Shown: positions 42,726 to 58,644, counted from the first letter of the stretch. The stretch: DNA of 64,000 nt from Aphrophora alni (GCA_963513935.1 OY740770.1:85533267-85597266), one strand, 5' to 3'. The notes: generated from the letters alone by a model not told the origin. Program-made: numbers and translations.

Positions 42726-44992
42726 AGATTGAAATACTTAGATAATAATTTATATAGTGTAATTTCTATTTTTATTGTTTCATTGTATTGGTGTAAAATA
42801 AAATAAAAAATCTTTGTACATTAGTGATGCCTTAAATCAATAAATTATAATTGAACTTTTTTATTCTATTCGTTAAAATTAACTTTTAAACACAATTAAA
42901 ATAAAAAGTACCTCATTACATGTAAATCAAGATTACGAGATATAACGTAGGCCTACTTGTACATAGTGTTTTGGAATATATTAATTTATACATTTATAAA
43001 AGTATTATGGCTGACTAGTGGTCTTTTGTATCAATTTAAGGTATGAAATATTAAGTTTATACTATATATTATTATTTATTTTAAATTTTATTTCTAACGT
43101 AGATGGGATTAATGGTTATATAAACTTTGAGCTTTAGTGTATATTTTCCACGATGTTTAAATTCATGTGACAAATTTAGTAACAAAACAAAACATAGATC
43201 ATTTAGAACACCTATAATATTGTAGCCTATGACATTATGAATTAATCTTTACTTGTTTGGCCCACGTGATCGGGCCACTGCCCTCACTGCTTCCACACAA
43301 AGGTGGCTATGATTAAACCTAATATATTTTAGTTTTAAAACTTTATCTACATCCACATAATTTAAACGTATAAGTAAAATGATTGAACAGAAAAATTGAA
43401 TTAACAGTTTAATTATTGTAGTTGATACATTACTGAAACTATTGACAATGTCATTGAATTTTTTAAGTCATAGTAATATCATTGTAGACAAACAGACATG
43501 ATGGATGATTATGATCTAGTGTTCCAATATTGCCAGTATCTTTGTACATGAAACTTACTAATAAATACTTATTATTGCTATATAAACTAAAGTTTAATTT
43601 TAATTTGTATTTTTACCACGTTCATGTATTCATAAAAGTAATGATCATAAATTCATAACGAGCTCAACATCTATGGAATTTTATCATGTATAAATAATTT
43701 ATGGGTACATAAAATATCTATTCCCTCTTTCCTTCATTATATTTTATTGACAACTTGTTTGCATAATAAAAAGTAAAGAACTTGTAATGTAACATGTAAA
43801 ACGTGTTTCTGATTATAATTTATTTTTATAACCAGAAAATCTTTTTATATTAACTTGTAAAATATAAAACTATGAATATCAAAACAGGAGTTTCTATATT
43901 ATATATTTAATATTTTGCTCTAGTTTATGCATTATTTTGTTATCGCTTAATTTATGTTCAGTACACTTCTGTTCTATTGCTTGATAATGTTCAATAACGG
44001 GTTTATTATTATATACATAATATTACCTTTTTTTGCTCATTTCATAATATAATTCCTTTTATCTTGTCTTCAACTGTTGTGATTTTAAATATAACTCTCT
44101 TTTTCATGCTTGTTTTCTTTGAAATCTATAAAGTTGTGATTGAAATTAAAAGTTTTACCGAATTTGTAAAATGATTTACTTTTATATGTAAAATCGCTTC
44201 TAAAAACTTGGTTTACGCAAATTATATTTTAAAACTTCTGCGATCAGATAATTTACTATGAAATTAAATACGTTAATATCATACTTAAACATAGTCAGGT
44301 AACACTAAAATCATTATTCTGTAATTCAGATTCGCCATATCATTAATAAAACTCTCTTAGATTTATTGAAGGTATTTTGTTTTATGTCTCTCAGATTCAT
44401 TATATTATATTACAAATATGTTCTCCTCGATTTCTATTCAAGGGTTTGTTCGTCTATCAGGTCACATTTATGAATAACATGATAACTAATTTGATGAAAA
44501 CTAGCAAATTAGTAATAATAAAACCTCAAATATAACAGACATGGTAGGTATCATTTGTTGGGATAACTGTTATAAAAGAAAATGAATATTTTAATTTAGT
44601 AAAATGGGCTTCGTTGGTGGTTTTTCCTTTAGGTAATTTAGTTTTATGCGTTTAAATACGTGTTCAATGAATGTAGATGTTATTCATTTATGTTCTGCAA
44701 AATTAAATACATTTTTCGGTGAAGTGTATACGTTCATAAGCTTCCAAAAATACTCTTTTTTAATAAATTCGGGTTTATATATAAACCAATTTATCAATAA
44801 CGTATAGACAAATACGTTTTCAATTAATGCAGATGATATTCTTTTATGTTTTATCAAATTAAATAAAAGTTTTCGGTGAAGTGTCAACTTTCATTATTTT
44901 GATTTTATACAATTATACAATAATAGTAATTAACGGTATTAGGAAAATAGGGTATGGTTATTTTAATAATTGCCATACCAATTACCAAACCT
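42726..44992. other. AT-rich stretch, no gene seen
   Basis: No protein, RNA or repeat family recognised. The frame 44684-44887 (minus) covers two diverged copies of a ~130-base repeat ('CGTTTAAATACGTGTTCAAT' near 44648 and 'ACAAATACGTTTTCAATTAA' near 44808), a weak tandem duplication. Confidence 0.35.
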
Positions 44993-45011
44993 ATATATAT
45001 ATATATATATT
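44993..45011. repeat. short (TA)n tract
   Basis: About 19 bases of TA. Confidence 0.8.
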
Positions 45012-46610
45012 CGTAAATTTCAGCTATGAGTAAGAAACAAGAACTTAGTTTGAAAAGCGACTACAACGATAAAAAATTGCATTATAAAAATATTAACAAT
45101 ATGTGATAGAAAGCTTTTTACCTCATACAGGGTATTGAAATACATGATTTTTTTTCACATTTTTTAATATGTACATTATTTTATTTTCACTTATTCAAAA
45201 TATAAATGTGAAACTTTAAAAAAAGTTTTTGAAAAACTGTAGTCATTACTTTTCTTAACTTGAGATATTGAGATCGTTTTTTTTTTTTTTTTTTTTTATA
45301 CCATATATCAAAATACATTATACTGCACATTTTTAAAATACTCCAATATCTTCAAAATCACTTCAAAAATTGTTCACTTGTGACTTGGTACTTTTGTGGT
45401 TGGTACTTTTTGTGACTATATTTAAAAGGGATCCAAGGATACTCATCCATCTGTTATTACGACACAAATGGATCGTTTGTGATCCTAATCATACTTTTAT
45501 TATAAAATATTATATTTGTGATAAAAATCCCTTAAGAAATATGTTTAAAAGATCTTATTCCACGCATAGTATGCATATTTTAGGTTTATTAAAGATAAAT
45601 ACGATAATATCTTTATTTGCATTGTATGTCAAATAATAACTGATATATTGTTAAGAAAAAATATTAAAAACATCACACACAAATTTTTTCTAATTTTATA
45701 AGAAATGGAATTATCTTTCTTTCTTCTATTCTTGGTTTTAAACGCATTAATAAGAGTCCCTGAAACAGTTTTCCAACAATTGGCACTGTATTATTTATGG
45801 AATTTGGAACATTGTAATAATAAGAAAAATATTTTTACAAACATCGGTATATTCTGTATATTATTATTAAACGGTAATTTTCAAAATCTTAATTTATTTG
45901 TGTATTTTATTTATCTATAATTTTGGAAGATACATCAGTTATTTAATTTAATAAATGTAAATTGAGTAATTCAGAAAGTCAGAACCTTAAATTTTAACAC
46001 GAATAGAAATATTTTGTAGTTTAATTTTATTATCTAGTATATAAAACGGAAATATTTATTAAGTAAATGTTCCAGGGTCCAATCACATACCAGAACTAAG
46101 TGCACAAATCAAATCATTAGGCCAATTTTATTAAGATTTACATTAATTAGATTACTATTTCTAAATAGTTATATATTTCTAATTGTTTTAATAATATGTT
46201 TCTCTAGAAATATGTTTTTTGAACATGGCTACTTTATCCTGACCACATTCTATCAAATGTGTGTGTACGCACTAAAATGTAAATATTAATTTATGTATTC
46301 AAATGGTAATATTATATTATTAACATGTATATTTTTTATTGTAATATAATACGTTTTTTATTTATATTACTAATAAATTTTGTTTTAATTTTTTTAAATT
46401 ATTATTGTTGTTAAGTGCTGTTATAAAGAGAGAAAATATTTTTTTGTTACGTCGTCCTTAAAATAACTTTAAAATATCGAACTACTGTATTTATTTAGTA
46501 CTATGTGTACTATCTGTAATCTCCCTTCACACATTGCATCTGATCTGGTGGGCATGTTAAGCTTACCAATATTCTGTCTGCCTATTTAACCTGATAAAAT
46601 ATAGTGTTTA

Positions 46611-46622
<12 letters not shown>
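45012..46622. other. AT-rich stretch with poly-T at 45277-45297
   Basis: A run of 21 T lies at 45277-45297. The frames at 45370-45636 and 45705-45920 begin without good context and show no recognised motif, and I do not call them genes. 'CATACAGGGTATTGAAATA' near 45124 resembles a transposon end but has no partner. Confidence 0.35.

Positions 46623-46653
<31 letters not shown>
46623..46653. repeat. (TA)n microsatellite
   Basis: About 31 bases of TA following an A-run. Confidence 0.9.
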
Positions 46654-46658
<5 letters not shown>

Positions 46659-49600
46659 GGATTATTATTATTCAATACCTAGAAAAGATTTTTAAAAATG
46701 CCACGTATTTCAAAATTCTGTATATCTCAAATATATTTCGGAATGGAGCCTAAACAAAAAGATATCGGAATGATTTATATTACAAATCAAATTTTAGGAC
46801 ACAAGGCAAGACAATACAACGGCTATTTCAATATCAGAAAGAATTATCTAAAATAATCTATGACGTAAAATTTGGTACCATATGAAGGATCTAAATTTAT
46901 TCTTCCTAATAGTGTATTGATGGATTACAAAATATCAATTTAAGTAATCGATATTTCATATTTAGTAACCGTTTGTTACTGGTTCGTCTTGAGTCTGGTA
47001 CGTCTTGGTTACTACTTCGTAGAATGTAATGAATCTAAAATACTATTACGGATAGTTTAATTTTAAATACGTAGTTCAAAACAAGAAGGAAAAAAAATTA
47101 TTGTTAACTTGTGGTATTTGGAAATGATTCACCATTTTTGAAAATTACATTATCATTGAGTACACATTTTTCTACGTAAACGTCGTTGCGTCAGGTGAGG
47201 CGTACTAGCGGAATATTAGTTGGTTTATAGAATTCTTTAATTATTAAATTTCGTGAGAAGTATTTCGGTATACATGATTATGAAATATTGAAACATTACC
47301 TTTACATTGATTTATTATACATTTCGATCAAATAATATTTACTAGGATGCATGTTGAATTTAAAAGAATGTGATTTTAGCGTGTAAATACATTGTTAAAT
47401 TTTTTGATTTTGTTTAATTATATATATTAAAAACTATAACAGATAGAAAGATTTGAAAGCACTGATCGAAAGAGAAATATGTTATTTATAGAAAGTGTTA
47501 TGTTAGATTTGTTTGACAGAAATAACGATTTGGGAATATTAGAGAAATAATGACATTAGTTCTGTTTACAAGCGCTCAGTTCAAATCATTGATGTTATTG
47601 ATAAACAATTGCTAACTTTATCAATTGTTTTAAATATTATTTAGAACGTTTTATGGTTTTTTTTGCATGATTATACATCTACGGAACATTATGTTTCTAA
47701 CAGTATTTTACTTATTGCGATAGGACTATTTTAAGTGGTTGAAATGTCAAATTGCAAAAACCGTGGTTTTCCTTCCGATATCAACATTGAGCGTATGGAA
47801 AACAACATTTTAATGTCGATATCCATTCAGTTCGTGAGTTAATTAAAGTTTAGAAATACAGAAGTTTGAGCACAAAATAGTTGGTCTTAGACGACAGACT
47901 CTGTTATGAACATAATTAGTTTTAACACACGCTTAATGAATGTTATACGTTGACCCTGAAAAGGTAAATCGTATATAAAATTTGGTAATTAAAATCATGT
48001 TTTGTTCTGTCTCAATACACAAACAACAAAACATTCGATTATATTTAAAAAAAAATTTAAAAAACAATTCATTCAAATTTTATTAGCATTAAATTTGATA
48101 AATTATTCCCTCCCTCTTTCACATAAAATAGTAAAATTAATAAAAATAATATGTGCATAAAGATAATTTCATCCCTACGATACCTGCAATAAAAACAATA
48201 GGCTTGTTGAAAAATTGGTAGCAACGAAATATTGTGCGTTGTAAAGATATAATGAAACTATTTATATCAAGTATCAATATTTCTGAACCAAATATTCTTC
48301 TAAACTGTAAAATTACATCACATGTGAGGGGTTTAAAATAATCAAAAATATGTGTATGTTACTGACATCTAGAAGGACAGAAGAAATAAATTTGTGAAAA
48401 CTGCAAAAATAATTTAGTCCAACCATTTTGTTTATAGGTACTAGAATTATGGAAAGCCGAAAATTATGAGCGTTGTTTTGTGATTGGCTCTTACAATTAC
48501 CTGCACTTATATTAAACTATCATATTAAAAATTATATTTAACGTAATATTTGTGTCTTCAGTGTAAAGATGTTTGATATTTTATAAAACAATGTTGGAAA
48601 TAAATTATTATTTTTATACATTTTCTGTATTAAAAAATATAATTATATTAACCGCCAAATACGAAAACAATTCGTATATAAGTAACAATTCTTTAAATAC
48701 GTTTATTGGCAAATTTTTATAACAGAAGTAAAACAGTACAAACTATGCAAAGTAAAAATACGTTTACTGTACACACTAACATAGATAAATAAAATTACAA
48801 TTTAACTTTATCATTCTATCTTACAATCATAATATTTGAAGTAAATATCAAAAGTAAGTTTCTTTATATTTCGAATCGTTAAAAATAATATAATTGGCAA
48901 TTTATCAACATTATTGTAGGAAGTGTTACACAACTGTAAGCTTCTGCGACATATTCAACCGACATTGACATTACAGAAATGTGTTTCGGAGATGAGTAAC
49001 TAAGCGTGTAAACAATTAATATGAACTAAGCAGATGCATATGAATTATCTAAAGCAGGGGATTGGGTTAATAATTTGAAGACAACTGTGACCCATGTCAA
49101 TTTTGCCAACGACTTATATAACATCCTTCCTTATATTTATAATCTGTAAGTAAATGTTTTGAAGTAATCATGAACCTTAATCTTATGATTTAATAAATAA
49201 TTTAAACGGCGTATAAATTAATTGTGATAAAAAGTTTTACTCCAAAACATTAAAATTAACATTATTTATATTTATTTTGTTATATCAATATCAATGATTG
49301 TCTATAGACCTTATGAAGTAGTCTGATTGTGTGACATATGACTTAGTTATGCTGTAATCTTTGTCCAGGGAATTAAGTCCAGGGGAAAGTTTGGTTGCAA
49401 TATTTTGTACAAAGATTTAAAGGTTTATGTATACGTAGAAATTTTTGAAGGATTGTGGAACAAGTGATTATTTTACTATTGATTTAAATCAAAATGACAG
49501 GTGTTTGGTTGTAGATTTGTGAAGATTAAGATACAATTTGTGAAAGAATGTTGTAGAGGTTGTTTATATGAAATGTTCGAAAACATATGTGGCTTGCATA

Positions 49601-52600
49601 TTTATAACAAGAATAGGTTATGGTCAATGAATGGGGAGTGAAGGTGAAATGAAGTTATTGGGTGATATTTAGATTCAGACAAAGCTTTAAAATTATGAGT
49701 TACAGGTTAGTATATTTAAGTAACAGTAATACAAAGGGAGTTAACAGTTAATACAAAGGGAGGTAATGTATTAATAAAAAAAATTGGAGGTAATATAACC
49801 TGAGAAGTTTTAAAAATTTCAATCCATGGCAAGGTGTTTTAAGATAGTTTTTTTTTTCATGAACTACAATTAGAATTTTTTATTCTAAGGAGACTTTTTA
49901 AACAATGTAATCCCAGTAAATGTTTAGATAGAAATTTATTCCAAATAAATGTTTATGTACAAAATATTATACGAGTCATAATTACGTTACTTACGTCGTT
50001 ACGTTACGAGTCAATGAATTACGAGAATTCGTGAGATTTTTTTTTCTTTTTTAGAGAATATTGTCCTAAAGGACAGTTTTTGCCACCGTAGTCTAAGCGA
50101 AGTTAGTTCTAAAAGTTTGATTTATATGTCAAAAGAACATTATTATTTGTGAACAAATTAATACTTTATCAGAATATATTATAAGCATACATAATTATAT
50201 CAACTGTTCCACATAATAATATTTCATTGATATTAAATATTCGTTAAATAAAAACCTTTGTAAACATGTAACTAGTATCTTGAAATTTTAGAGTACTCTA
50301 TTTTCTCGAATAAATATACATCTTGTAAACAATTTATTCTTTCTAAATGTAAATTGTTATTGTTACAAATTGTTCCTTTTTAGTTTAAAGGATTATGGTA
50401 GCTTACGTTTGGAATGTCCTTGACATTTATTTCATAATTTTAGGTAAAACTTTTAAGAATTGAAATATTTTACAATTTATTTGAAAAATTAGTTGTATTG
50501 TAAGTGTAGGTTTAAATTGAGCTTTTACATTAGTAACTAATTAAATTGTTTTAGTAAATTTTCAAAAGGAATACAATGATACACTAAACCTTTTTCATGA
50601 CAATGTAATTGTTTTTCTAGCTTTTATTTTTGTGATTAGTTTTGTTAATCTAGTGTGTAAAACTTGTTTAGTTTACCTAGTTTAATACTTTGTTAAGTTA
50701 TTGCAATATTTATTTTCAAATTTGTATGTTATTTGTTCACTAAATTTGCCATTCAATTCCATTAGTATCAAGCATTGTGAATTATTAATGGTGTGTAAGA
50801 ATAATGAAAAGGAAGCACTGACTTCCTTACATCGAAGTATTTACATATTATATCACAATATAAAATTAAAATTATCACAAAAAACTGCATATAATTCATT
50901 TTCAATTTTAAGCTCTATTTATTGAGAAACACAAATGACTACATTTGCGGAGTTTGCGGAATTAAAGGGTGGTCAAATAGAAGGGAGGGGGGATACTTTT
51001 TACTGCAATGAGAAGGAGTGGAAATGAATGAATGGGGGAGACGCTAGTAAAAATTAACTTGTACATTTAATTCAAGCTTTTGATTCAAGAACTTAATTTC
51101 GTAAGAGAGGGAAGGGCCGTGATTGGAATAATTAAAAGTCAACTTCTAATTCAAACCTAACAAAGAAGTTTTAAAAGAAATTCAAGTGCCCCATTACGAT
51201 ATAATATTAATAAATTATAATCTCTTTACATTTATTTGTTTGATTATAGTTGGTACTGATTTAACACAGAATGTTTAAAAAAATATGTATTGTTGAATAA
51301 AAATTAACAAAAATATTTTCTCTTATATCCTAAAATACTAATACCATCTAGTACGTTAATACCGTAAAAAAATAATAATAATAAATTGTATGCGAAATAG
51401 ACTAACGTTTTCAACTTAATAATATTTTTTTAATTATTGTTTGTTATTATCATTCTCAGATTTCAATTGTTCTTATTTATTAAAATTCTTTATATTTATT
51501 ACTCTTTTTATTATTGATACTTAATTTGAGGATTTTTGTATTTTGTAACTGTAAACTTGATTATAACGTGTTGTTGTTCACCCACAAGTTTAAACTGGAT
51601 ATCTCTTAAAATCGTTGTTCAGCATTGTAAATTGAATTTAAATTAATTGTTTTCGGTTATATTTCGTATGTGACTAGTGAAATTTTACCAAAATTAGAAA
51701 CTGTTGTGTGACAGTTCAGACTTAAAGCAAATGGAATTTATTGTGCAAATAATATTTGTCTGTTATGCTATATAAGTTTGATTCTGTTATTTAACGTTTA
51801 TGTAGAAGGAAATATACATAAACTCACGCCGCGCCGCAAGTATTAATATTGTTTGTTGTAAACATATTTGTCTTATGAATTCCCAACCATTATTATTCCA
51901 CACAACCTAATAAAATAGTGTAGGAATTAAATATTGTGTTAATAACAGGACAAACTTGTTTATAATTTTAATAGAGACGTAGATATCTGTTAAAACATTT
52001 AATTTTCAGCCGAATGCTCTTACAATGTTGACGAATGTGTCACTCAAGATTGTTTTATGTTAATATACATTTGAATTTTATTAAAAACAAATAAAAAGCT
52101 ATTTATTCAAAATATTTGTTCACGATATCGATAGTCAACGATATAGTTAGTTAAATACATTTTTTGAAATATCTCTTATATATGATTGATTAAATATATT
52201 TTGTGCATAAATTTTAGTTCAAAAGTAGGAATAGGAAGGGACTTTACCATTTTATTTATTCTTTTTATGTTTGTTTAACTCGAACTGGGATAAGTGTGTC
52301 ATGGAGGATATGCTAATTTCAATTAGTAAGTTAGTAAACTTTCATGGATATACTATGACTATGATAATATTATTGGAATATTGTACCGTGTAAGAAAGGT
52401 GGTTAATAAATGTACCTGATAAACTCTTTTGTGATGTAAATTATTACATTGATATTACTCAATGTTTAAGTTTCACGATACTTAATCAGCATATGATGCT
52501 AGTAGGAGTTGAACACCGTATTAAGAATTCGTAAATCTTTTATCATAAATTTCATATCATTTTTTTTATATTTAAGCTACGAATAAATTAAACAAGGACG

Positions 52601-55600
52601 ACAACAATTAAAAACTCAAGGATTCAGCAAGAAGTGGAAGGGTGAATAAATGTGATTGGAATAAATTAATTTCAAAGGAAATTGAATATTCTATTGTTTT
52701 CTGTCTTCATTGAGAGCGAACGAATTGAAATAAATGATTAGTCCTGGAGTGTGGATAGATTTATATTGCTTCTCTAACAATATAGTAAGTAAATATGTAT
52801 CATTATTATAATGTCTTTAGTACGCATTATTAGAGACTGAACTTATCTTAAATGTCAGTTTACAATAAGCTAAAACACACTTTTGTAGCAGTTTTTAAGA
52901 ACTTTTATCAAGCAATATTTCTTGCTATCACTCAAGTAAAATAAAGTGAGTTTCGTATTAAATAGAGGTTAAATAATAGTTGTTATTCTAGAATAATTTT
53001 AGAAACTATATTTTACTTCATTTTCGTTTAAGTATAAATATTTTATTCAAAAATAAACGCCTTTGTACAGATCGATTTACTTTAAACAATATTATTTACT
53101 GTGAGAATTATAACGATGGAGTACTCTTAATGTTGATTTCCATTGTCGCAGAAGCTTACAATTCATTAACGATTCCGGTCGTAACATTACGAACATAATT
53201 TTTTATATAGGTTATAGCTTTTTGTAAACATGTAATTAGTATTGTCACAATGTCTGTGAATTAATTGTTTATCCGTATGTGTTGGTTTTGTAAATACTTA
53301 TTGTTTCTTTTATTTCTCAATAACAATATTATTTGTCATGCCCAGATATTGTAGCACGTGATAAAGATGAGGTTACGTGTAGACTCAAGAGAGTTTCCGT
53401 TTGGGCGTCTATCTTAATTTTTATTTAGACATGTTTTATTCATTTAATTGACATTCCTACAAGTTTTCTATAAATGTGTAAAAAACATCTGGTATAATAC
53501 AAATCAGAACACAAAAATGTGATACAACTAAAATTATTACCGCATTAAAATATTTACTACAGTCATGTTTCACTCAATGTACATTATAATTAAGTAGCTT
53601 CTAAAAATATGTTATATAGTTCACAATAACCACCTATCAAGAAATACATTTTTGCACCACCACTCAAATCATTTTGTTACTTTCGTATTTTTAATGAATA
53701 TATAAATTGATTGTTTCCAACTATTTTTAAACGTATAATCCAAACTCAAGTAAACAAATATTTACTTTTTATTTTAAACACTAACTTTAGTTTACTTTTT
53801 TACTCATCCCCTTTTCTCCAATTAGTACTAAAACACCCCATCAATGGTTTTTATTTATCCTTGTTCTAATCACGTGTATCTTTTCGTTCTTACATGTGTT
53901 CATGAATATGAAAGAAAAGTTTATTGTAATGTAAAATAAGCTAAAAAATAAATCATTCATATTTCACTTAGTTGTATTCAATTATATGTTACCTGATATT
54001 TGAAACAATATCCGTTGGTTACATTCTCAACGTGGAGTTTGGGACTCTTGAGTAATTTTTGAAAAGTGAAATTAGAGCTAGGGGAAATAATATTTAAAAA
54101 AGAAAGTAATAAGTGTACGTGTAATATCTTCACACGCAAATTAAAAAAAGAAACAAAAAAAAAAAAAAAACAGTCGGCCTTCTTTATAACATTGCTAGAG
54201 GCGGAAATGTTCAACGTGTTTATAAGTATTAATTGAGGGATGGAGACAGCATTTGTACAATAATCACTTCATTTGATTTACTACATTTTTAATAAATTGG
54301 TATAATTATCCTAAACTTCAAACAATTGTTTATTTCCTTTAAGAAATTGAAGAATAAAGTGTATTAATTGCATAATAATTGTTTATAAAAGTTAATTTGA
54401 CAACTCCATTTAAGTAATTAAATAGTAAGGGCATTCATAAATAAAACAATTCAATGGGTGACAGCGTTGGAACAAAATATTGTTTACGTAGGGGTTGAAG
54501 ATTGTTCTGGAAATCAATTCTAAAGTTAAGAACATCGTAACATCTAGAGGAGCCCATCTGGACATTAGCATTTATATAACTTTCAGTAAGATTTTCTTGG
54601 AAATTTGTTTAACAAATCATCTCGTTTATCAATGGCGGTCGTTTTACCTTCAGACGCTAAACAAAGCGTTAATTCCAGGATATAATCTGAATATCCTAGT
54701 TGTGTTTTTACTTAAATTCGCGACGAGTTTAGTTTTTCATTTTTCTTCAAAACCTGCTTAAGAACACTATAAAAGTATTTTAATGTTGGTTAAATTTATT
54801 TAAAAAAATTTATATATCCTCTTATGTAAGATGCATTTAAGTTATAACATATACAGAATAATCAATATGTAACATATAAATCAATCACAAAATAATATTA
54901 ACGAATTCATTTATTTCGATCTATAATGAGATTAATCTTTCTGTAAGTTACAGAATTGCAGTAATAATTAAAATTAATTTCTGAATCTAAACGTTATTAA
55001 TTCATGGAAAGTAATCCATAAGAACAATATTTCACAAGTTTAGAAAATATGCAGTGTTGGCGAAAACATATTTGCAACTATTTAATCAAAAGCCAAAAAT
55101 AGACGACAAATTGGATTATAGTATTACTATATTAAAAATAAAGCAATATAAATCGTCATGTTCAACCACTTCACAGACTGCGGAGAGCTCGGTCTTGTAT
55201 TTTATTGCCACTTCACATCCTGACCAGACCATTACAAGATTGAAACCACTTCACATTGGCAATAACTGAAACAATTGCTGCGCACGCAGATATTAATACA
55301 AAATCTTTCCCAAGGGAAAATTATTGTCGTTGTTGTATTGATTTGAATTTTTCAGAAATCTTTTCTTTTTAATTGACGAATGAAAGAATACACTTATATT
55401 AAAATTACATGTACGTACTGTGAAATTAAGAGTTATTATTATACGAAATTAGGTGGAACGAAAAATGTGTTATAATTTTATATCGTATTTTCAGATTATA
55501 TCAAACTGATTTGATTTACTTTTAATCGTTCATCTTTAATTCTACAATATAACAAACTATTAATGTTTTAAAATCAATATTTTTTTAGAATAAAACAAAA

Positions 55601-56114
55601 CACCTAATGCTAATAATTTCATACACACTGAAAATAATCTTTAATTTTACTATCATAAAATGACAATATAAATACGTCATACATTTACTTAACTGTTGAC
55701 ATTGTGGAAGTATATTGACAAGTTATTTAAACAAATATCACGTTTAGAGGGCATAAGTGTTAAAAATTATTATTATCGTAGGTTCGATACACAATTTTTT
55801 TCGAGGGAAAAAAATTTGTTTGATCATTTTACAGAATACCCCAACTGAAAACTCAACTTTTTCAAACAATGCTCCTAAATTTTAAATTACTTTTATGATT
55901 TAGTGTTTATGAACGTACATATTCAGCTTTTAAATTTAAATATTGTGCGTTTAATGTCACGACATTTAAATTTTGAAGATAATTTCATGTTTCATCAATA
56001 AAAAATTGAGGTAAACATTTTGTAATTAGGTCAAAAATCATGAATTCTACAGCAAAACATATTTAGGAAAAGTTTTAGTTGATTTATTTAAGAACTAGGC
56101 CTACTGTTCAATAA

Positions 56115-56118
<4 letters not shown>
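46654..56118. other. very AT-rich stretch, no gene seen
   Basis: About 9.5 kb with no recognised gene, RNA or mobile element on either strand. Frames at 50701-50925, 53978-54214, 54495-54761 and 55054-55269 have no motif and AT-driven composition. A run of A sits near 54150-54170. This is the longest featureless part of the window and could be intronic. Confidence 0.45.

Positions 56119-56169
<51 letters not shown>
56119..56169. repeat. (TA)n microsatellite
   Basis: About 50 bases of pure TA. The flanks carry no minisatellite modules. Confidence 0.95.
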
Positions 56170-56172
<3 letters not shown>

Positions 56173-57391
56173 GTGTTTTGCTAGATATACAACTTATTAT
56201 TATCACACTCATCTAGTTTTCATTTTCCTATAAAAGTACTGTAGTTATTCGAGATAAAAGAAAATAAGACAAAGTTTGTGTGTTATATCGAAGCTCAAAA
56301 ATTTAAGACGACTTTTTAGAATCGGGTTAATTAAAAGTAATTATTCAAAAACGAGACCATTAGAAATTTGTATTTTAACACACTTACACGGTGCAATGAA
56401 AAATAATGCTAAAATCATTTCCTGTGCTTATTATTTTTAAATTTGACACATTTCAATTTCAAAAATACGATTTATCATTTTTCAACTGTTAAAATACAAT
56501 ATAACATTATTTTCAATAATAATTTGTCTAAAGTGTTTTAGGTTAATTACAATAAACCTAAATTTGTCACAATTTAAGTGTCGCTATGGCATAATCCAAC
56601 GAACATCGATGTATATAGTAGAACTATATCCTATTTAGGATAATGTTAAGCTAATTGACTTTTTTGGATAATATTATGTTTGTTTGTTTTGTTTTACGTA
56701 TACGGACACTTTTAAATATTCAAAATATTATAAATATATTTAATATAAATATAGTTTTTTGTTTCTTGTAAACATAGAATAAATCTATTTGAGAGACAAA
56801 AGAGTTATTATGAAAGTTGTATGAATTAGTCTGAAGGTTACGATAGTTGCAGGTGTCCCAAATCATGTCCATAGATCATTCCAACGAGGTAACATTTGCA
56901 ATTCCAATTCACGCCAGACTTGACATGTGATTTAAACTTATCTTGCACGATCGTTTGTACCTTTTCAGTGTTTCTTATCTGATAAAAGTTCCAATGATAC
57001 TTCATCTTATTCTTTTGTGTTCTTACGCAAGATATAAAGCTGCCAAATCCGTACAGTTAAAGGGGAAAATGTTAGTCAAAAAACAGTATTGTACAAATTG
57101 ATCTTCACAGAACTTTTACGTCAATACACAAACTGGAATATAATCAAACAAATGTACGAAATAAACCACATATTTGTTTTGCAGCAAACGAAAAGTTTCT
57201 ACATTTGTTTAAAGGTTTAAACAAATCAGATTTCTGAAACCTTAATAATAGTACATATTCTAAAGGTAAATAATGAGTGAAAAGTTGTTTTGTCTCTCTA
57301 TTTATTGACTCAAACTCTGACAATAAATAGTATTATACTAAATACTTGGGATTAACTTGGGTTCAACGTGCGTCTAATATCTTTTAATTAT

Positions 57392-57396
<5 letters not shown>
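56170..57396. other. AT-rich non-coding stretch
   Basis: Nothing recognised between two TA microsatellites. Confidence 0.4.

Positions 57397-57437
<41 letters not shown>
57397..57437. repeat. (TA)n microsatellite
   Basis: About 40 bases of pure TA. Confidence 0.95.
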
Positions 57438-57441
<4 letters not shown>

Positions 57442-58296
57442 CCTTATATATAAAAATAAGGACACAATTATTATTATACATTATTTTTATATTTTATTAA
57501 AGGAGACTATACATTGTATTAAAAATTGAGTTATTTGGCACGTTACTGATTTAAATTTTAATTATGTTAGGTATTCAGTAAATATTTAACGAAATGTAGA
57601 CATTTTACATTAAACCAAAAGAAAATCATCGTATTAACTAGTTAAAATGTAACTTACTTAGACAAATTACGTTTAACTTCAAGAGAAGTTAAAATATTTT
57701 GTTTACCGAAATCAACTACATTATTACAGATGACTTCTGTAAAGACAAATAATAGCAAATGAAGGGTGGTCCAATTTGCAAGAGGTCAATTTAATTTCAG
57801 TCATTTTACAATGCAGTACATGTTTACGTACGCTCAATCTTTATTCATCACTAGACTTCTGGAGACGCCAATATTTACAACAGGTAAATATCATATTCAA
57901 TGAATGTAAAATATTACTGCTATACATTCTAAATACCAGGTACTTATTACATTCGTAAGGGTATATATAACACTAAAATCATATTTTTAAATTCGATTTT
58001 AAATATCATACCGTAAATATCATATACTGTATTGCTTTCGATTTTTCACTTTAAAATCAATAATGTTTAACATATTTAATAATATAAAAGCAAAATTAGA
58101 AGATGTACGAAAGGATCATATTTTATGCCAGGAAAGTGATGTGGTTATACAATTAATAACTTTTAGATGGTGTCAGAGTTTTAAAATGAAAATCTTGTAG
58201 ATTAGTAGAGATCCCATGCAAAGTAAACAGCAAGCAAGCAGACAATGACATTGCCACCAGAAATTAATATAGTTGTATGATCCGATCATACAGATC
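57438..58296. other. AT-rich non-coding stretch
   Basis: No gene recognised. The frame at 57776-57958 has no known motif. The piggyBac-type terminus begins at the right edge. Confidence 0.4.
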
Positions 58297-58299
58297 CCC

Positions 58300-58331
58300 A
58301 GAACATACGTGGGGTTCTACTAGCACCCCAT
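58300..58331 (+). repeat. piggyBac left terminal inverted repeat
   Basis: 'GAACATACGTGGGGTTCTAC' followed by TAGCACCCCA corresponds to the right terminus read on the opposite strand (ACATACGTGGGGTGTTCACA, then GCACCCCA), with a few substitutions in the middle. Confidence 0.65.
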
Positions 58332-58644
58332 TCTATTTTAAGAGTTTCTCTTACGTATATGACTTGATATCACTTATTACTTACGTATATGACTATAACT
58401 ATTTATTTCTACTCTTTTAAAAATGTAATGGGTTAATAATAAAAATATATATGTGTTTATAGATTAAGTACATTTAATAATTACTTTTACTAAGTTCAAA
58501 AGACATATCAAAAATTTCAAAAACTGTTTGAAAGAAAATATTTTAACATATAAGTCCTCTAAAAAAAGATGTATTCAATAAAAGTAATTCTAAAACAAAT
58601 TAAAAAGTTAAACAACTTTTTCAAAAACAATAAAAGTTTTGGTT

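Noticed and set aside
45370..45920. Two adjacent plus-strand ORFs with hydrophobic starts (45370-45636, 45705-45920)
   Set aside because: The composition (Leu, Ile, Asn, Phe) is what AT-rich random DNA gives, and there is no motif and no supporting context.
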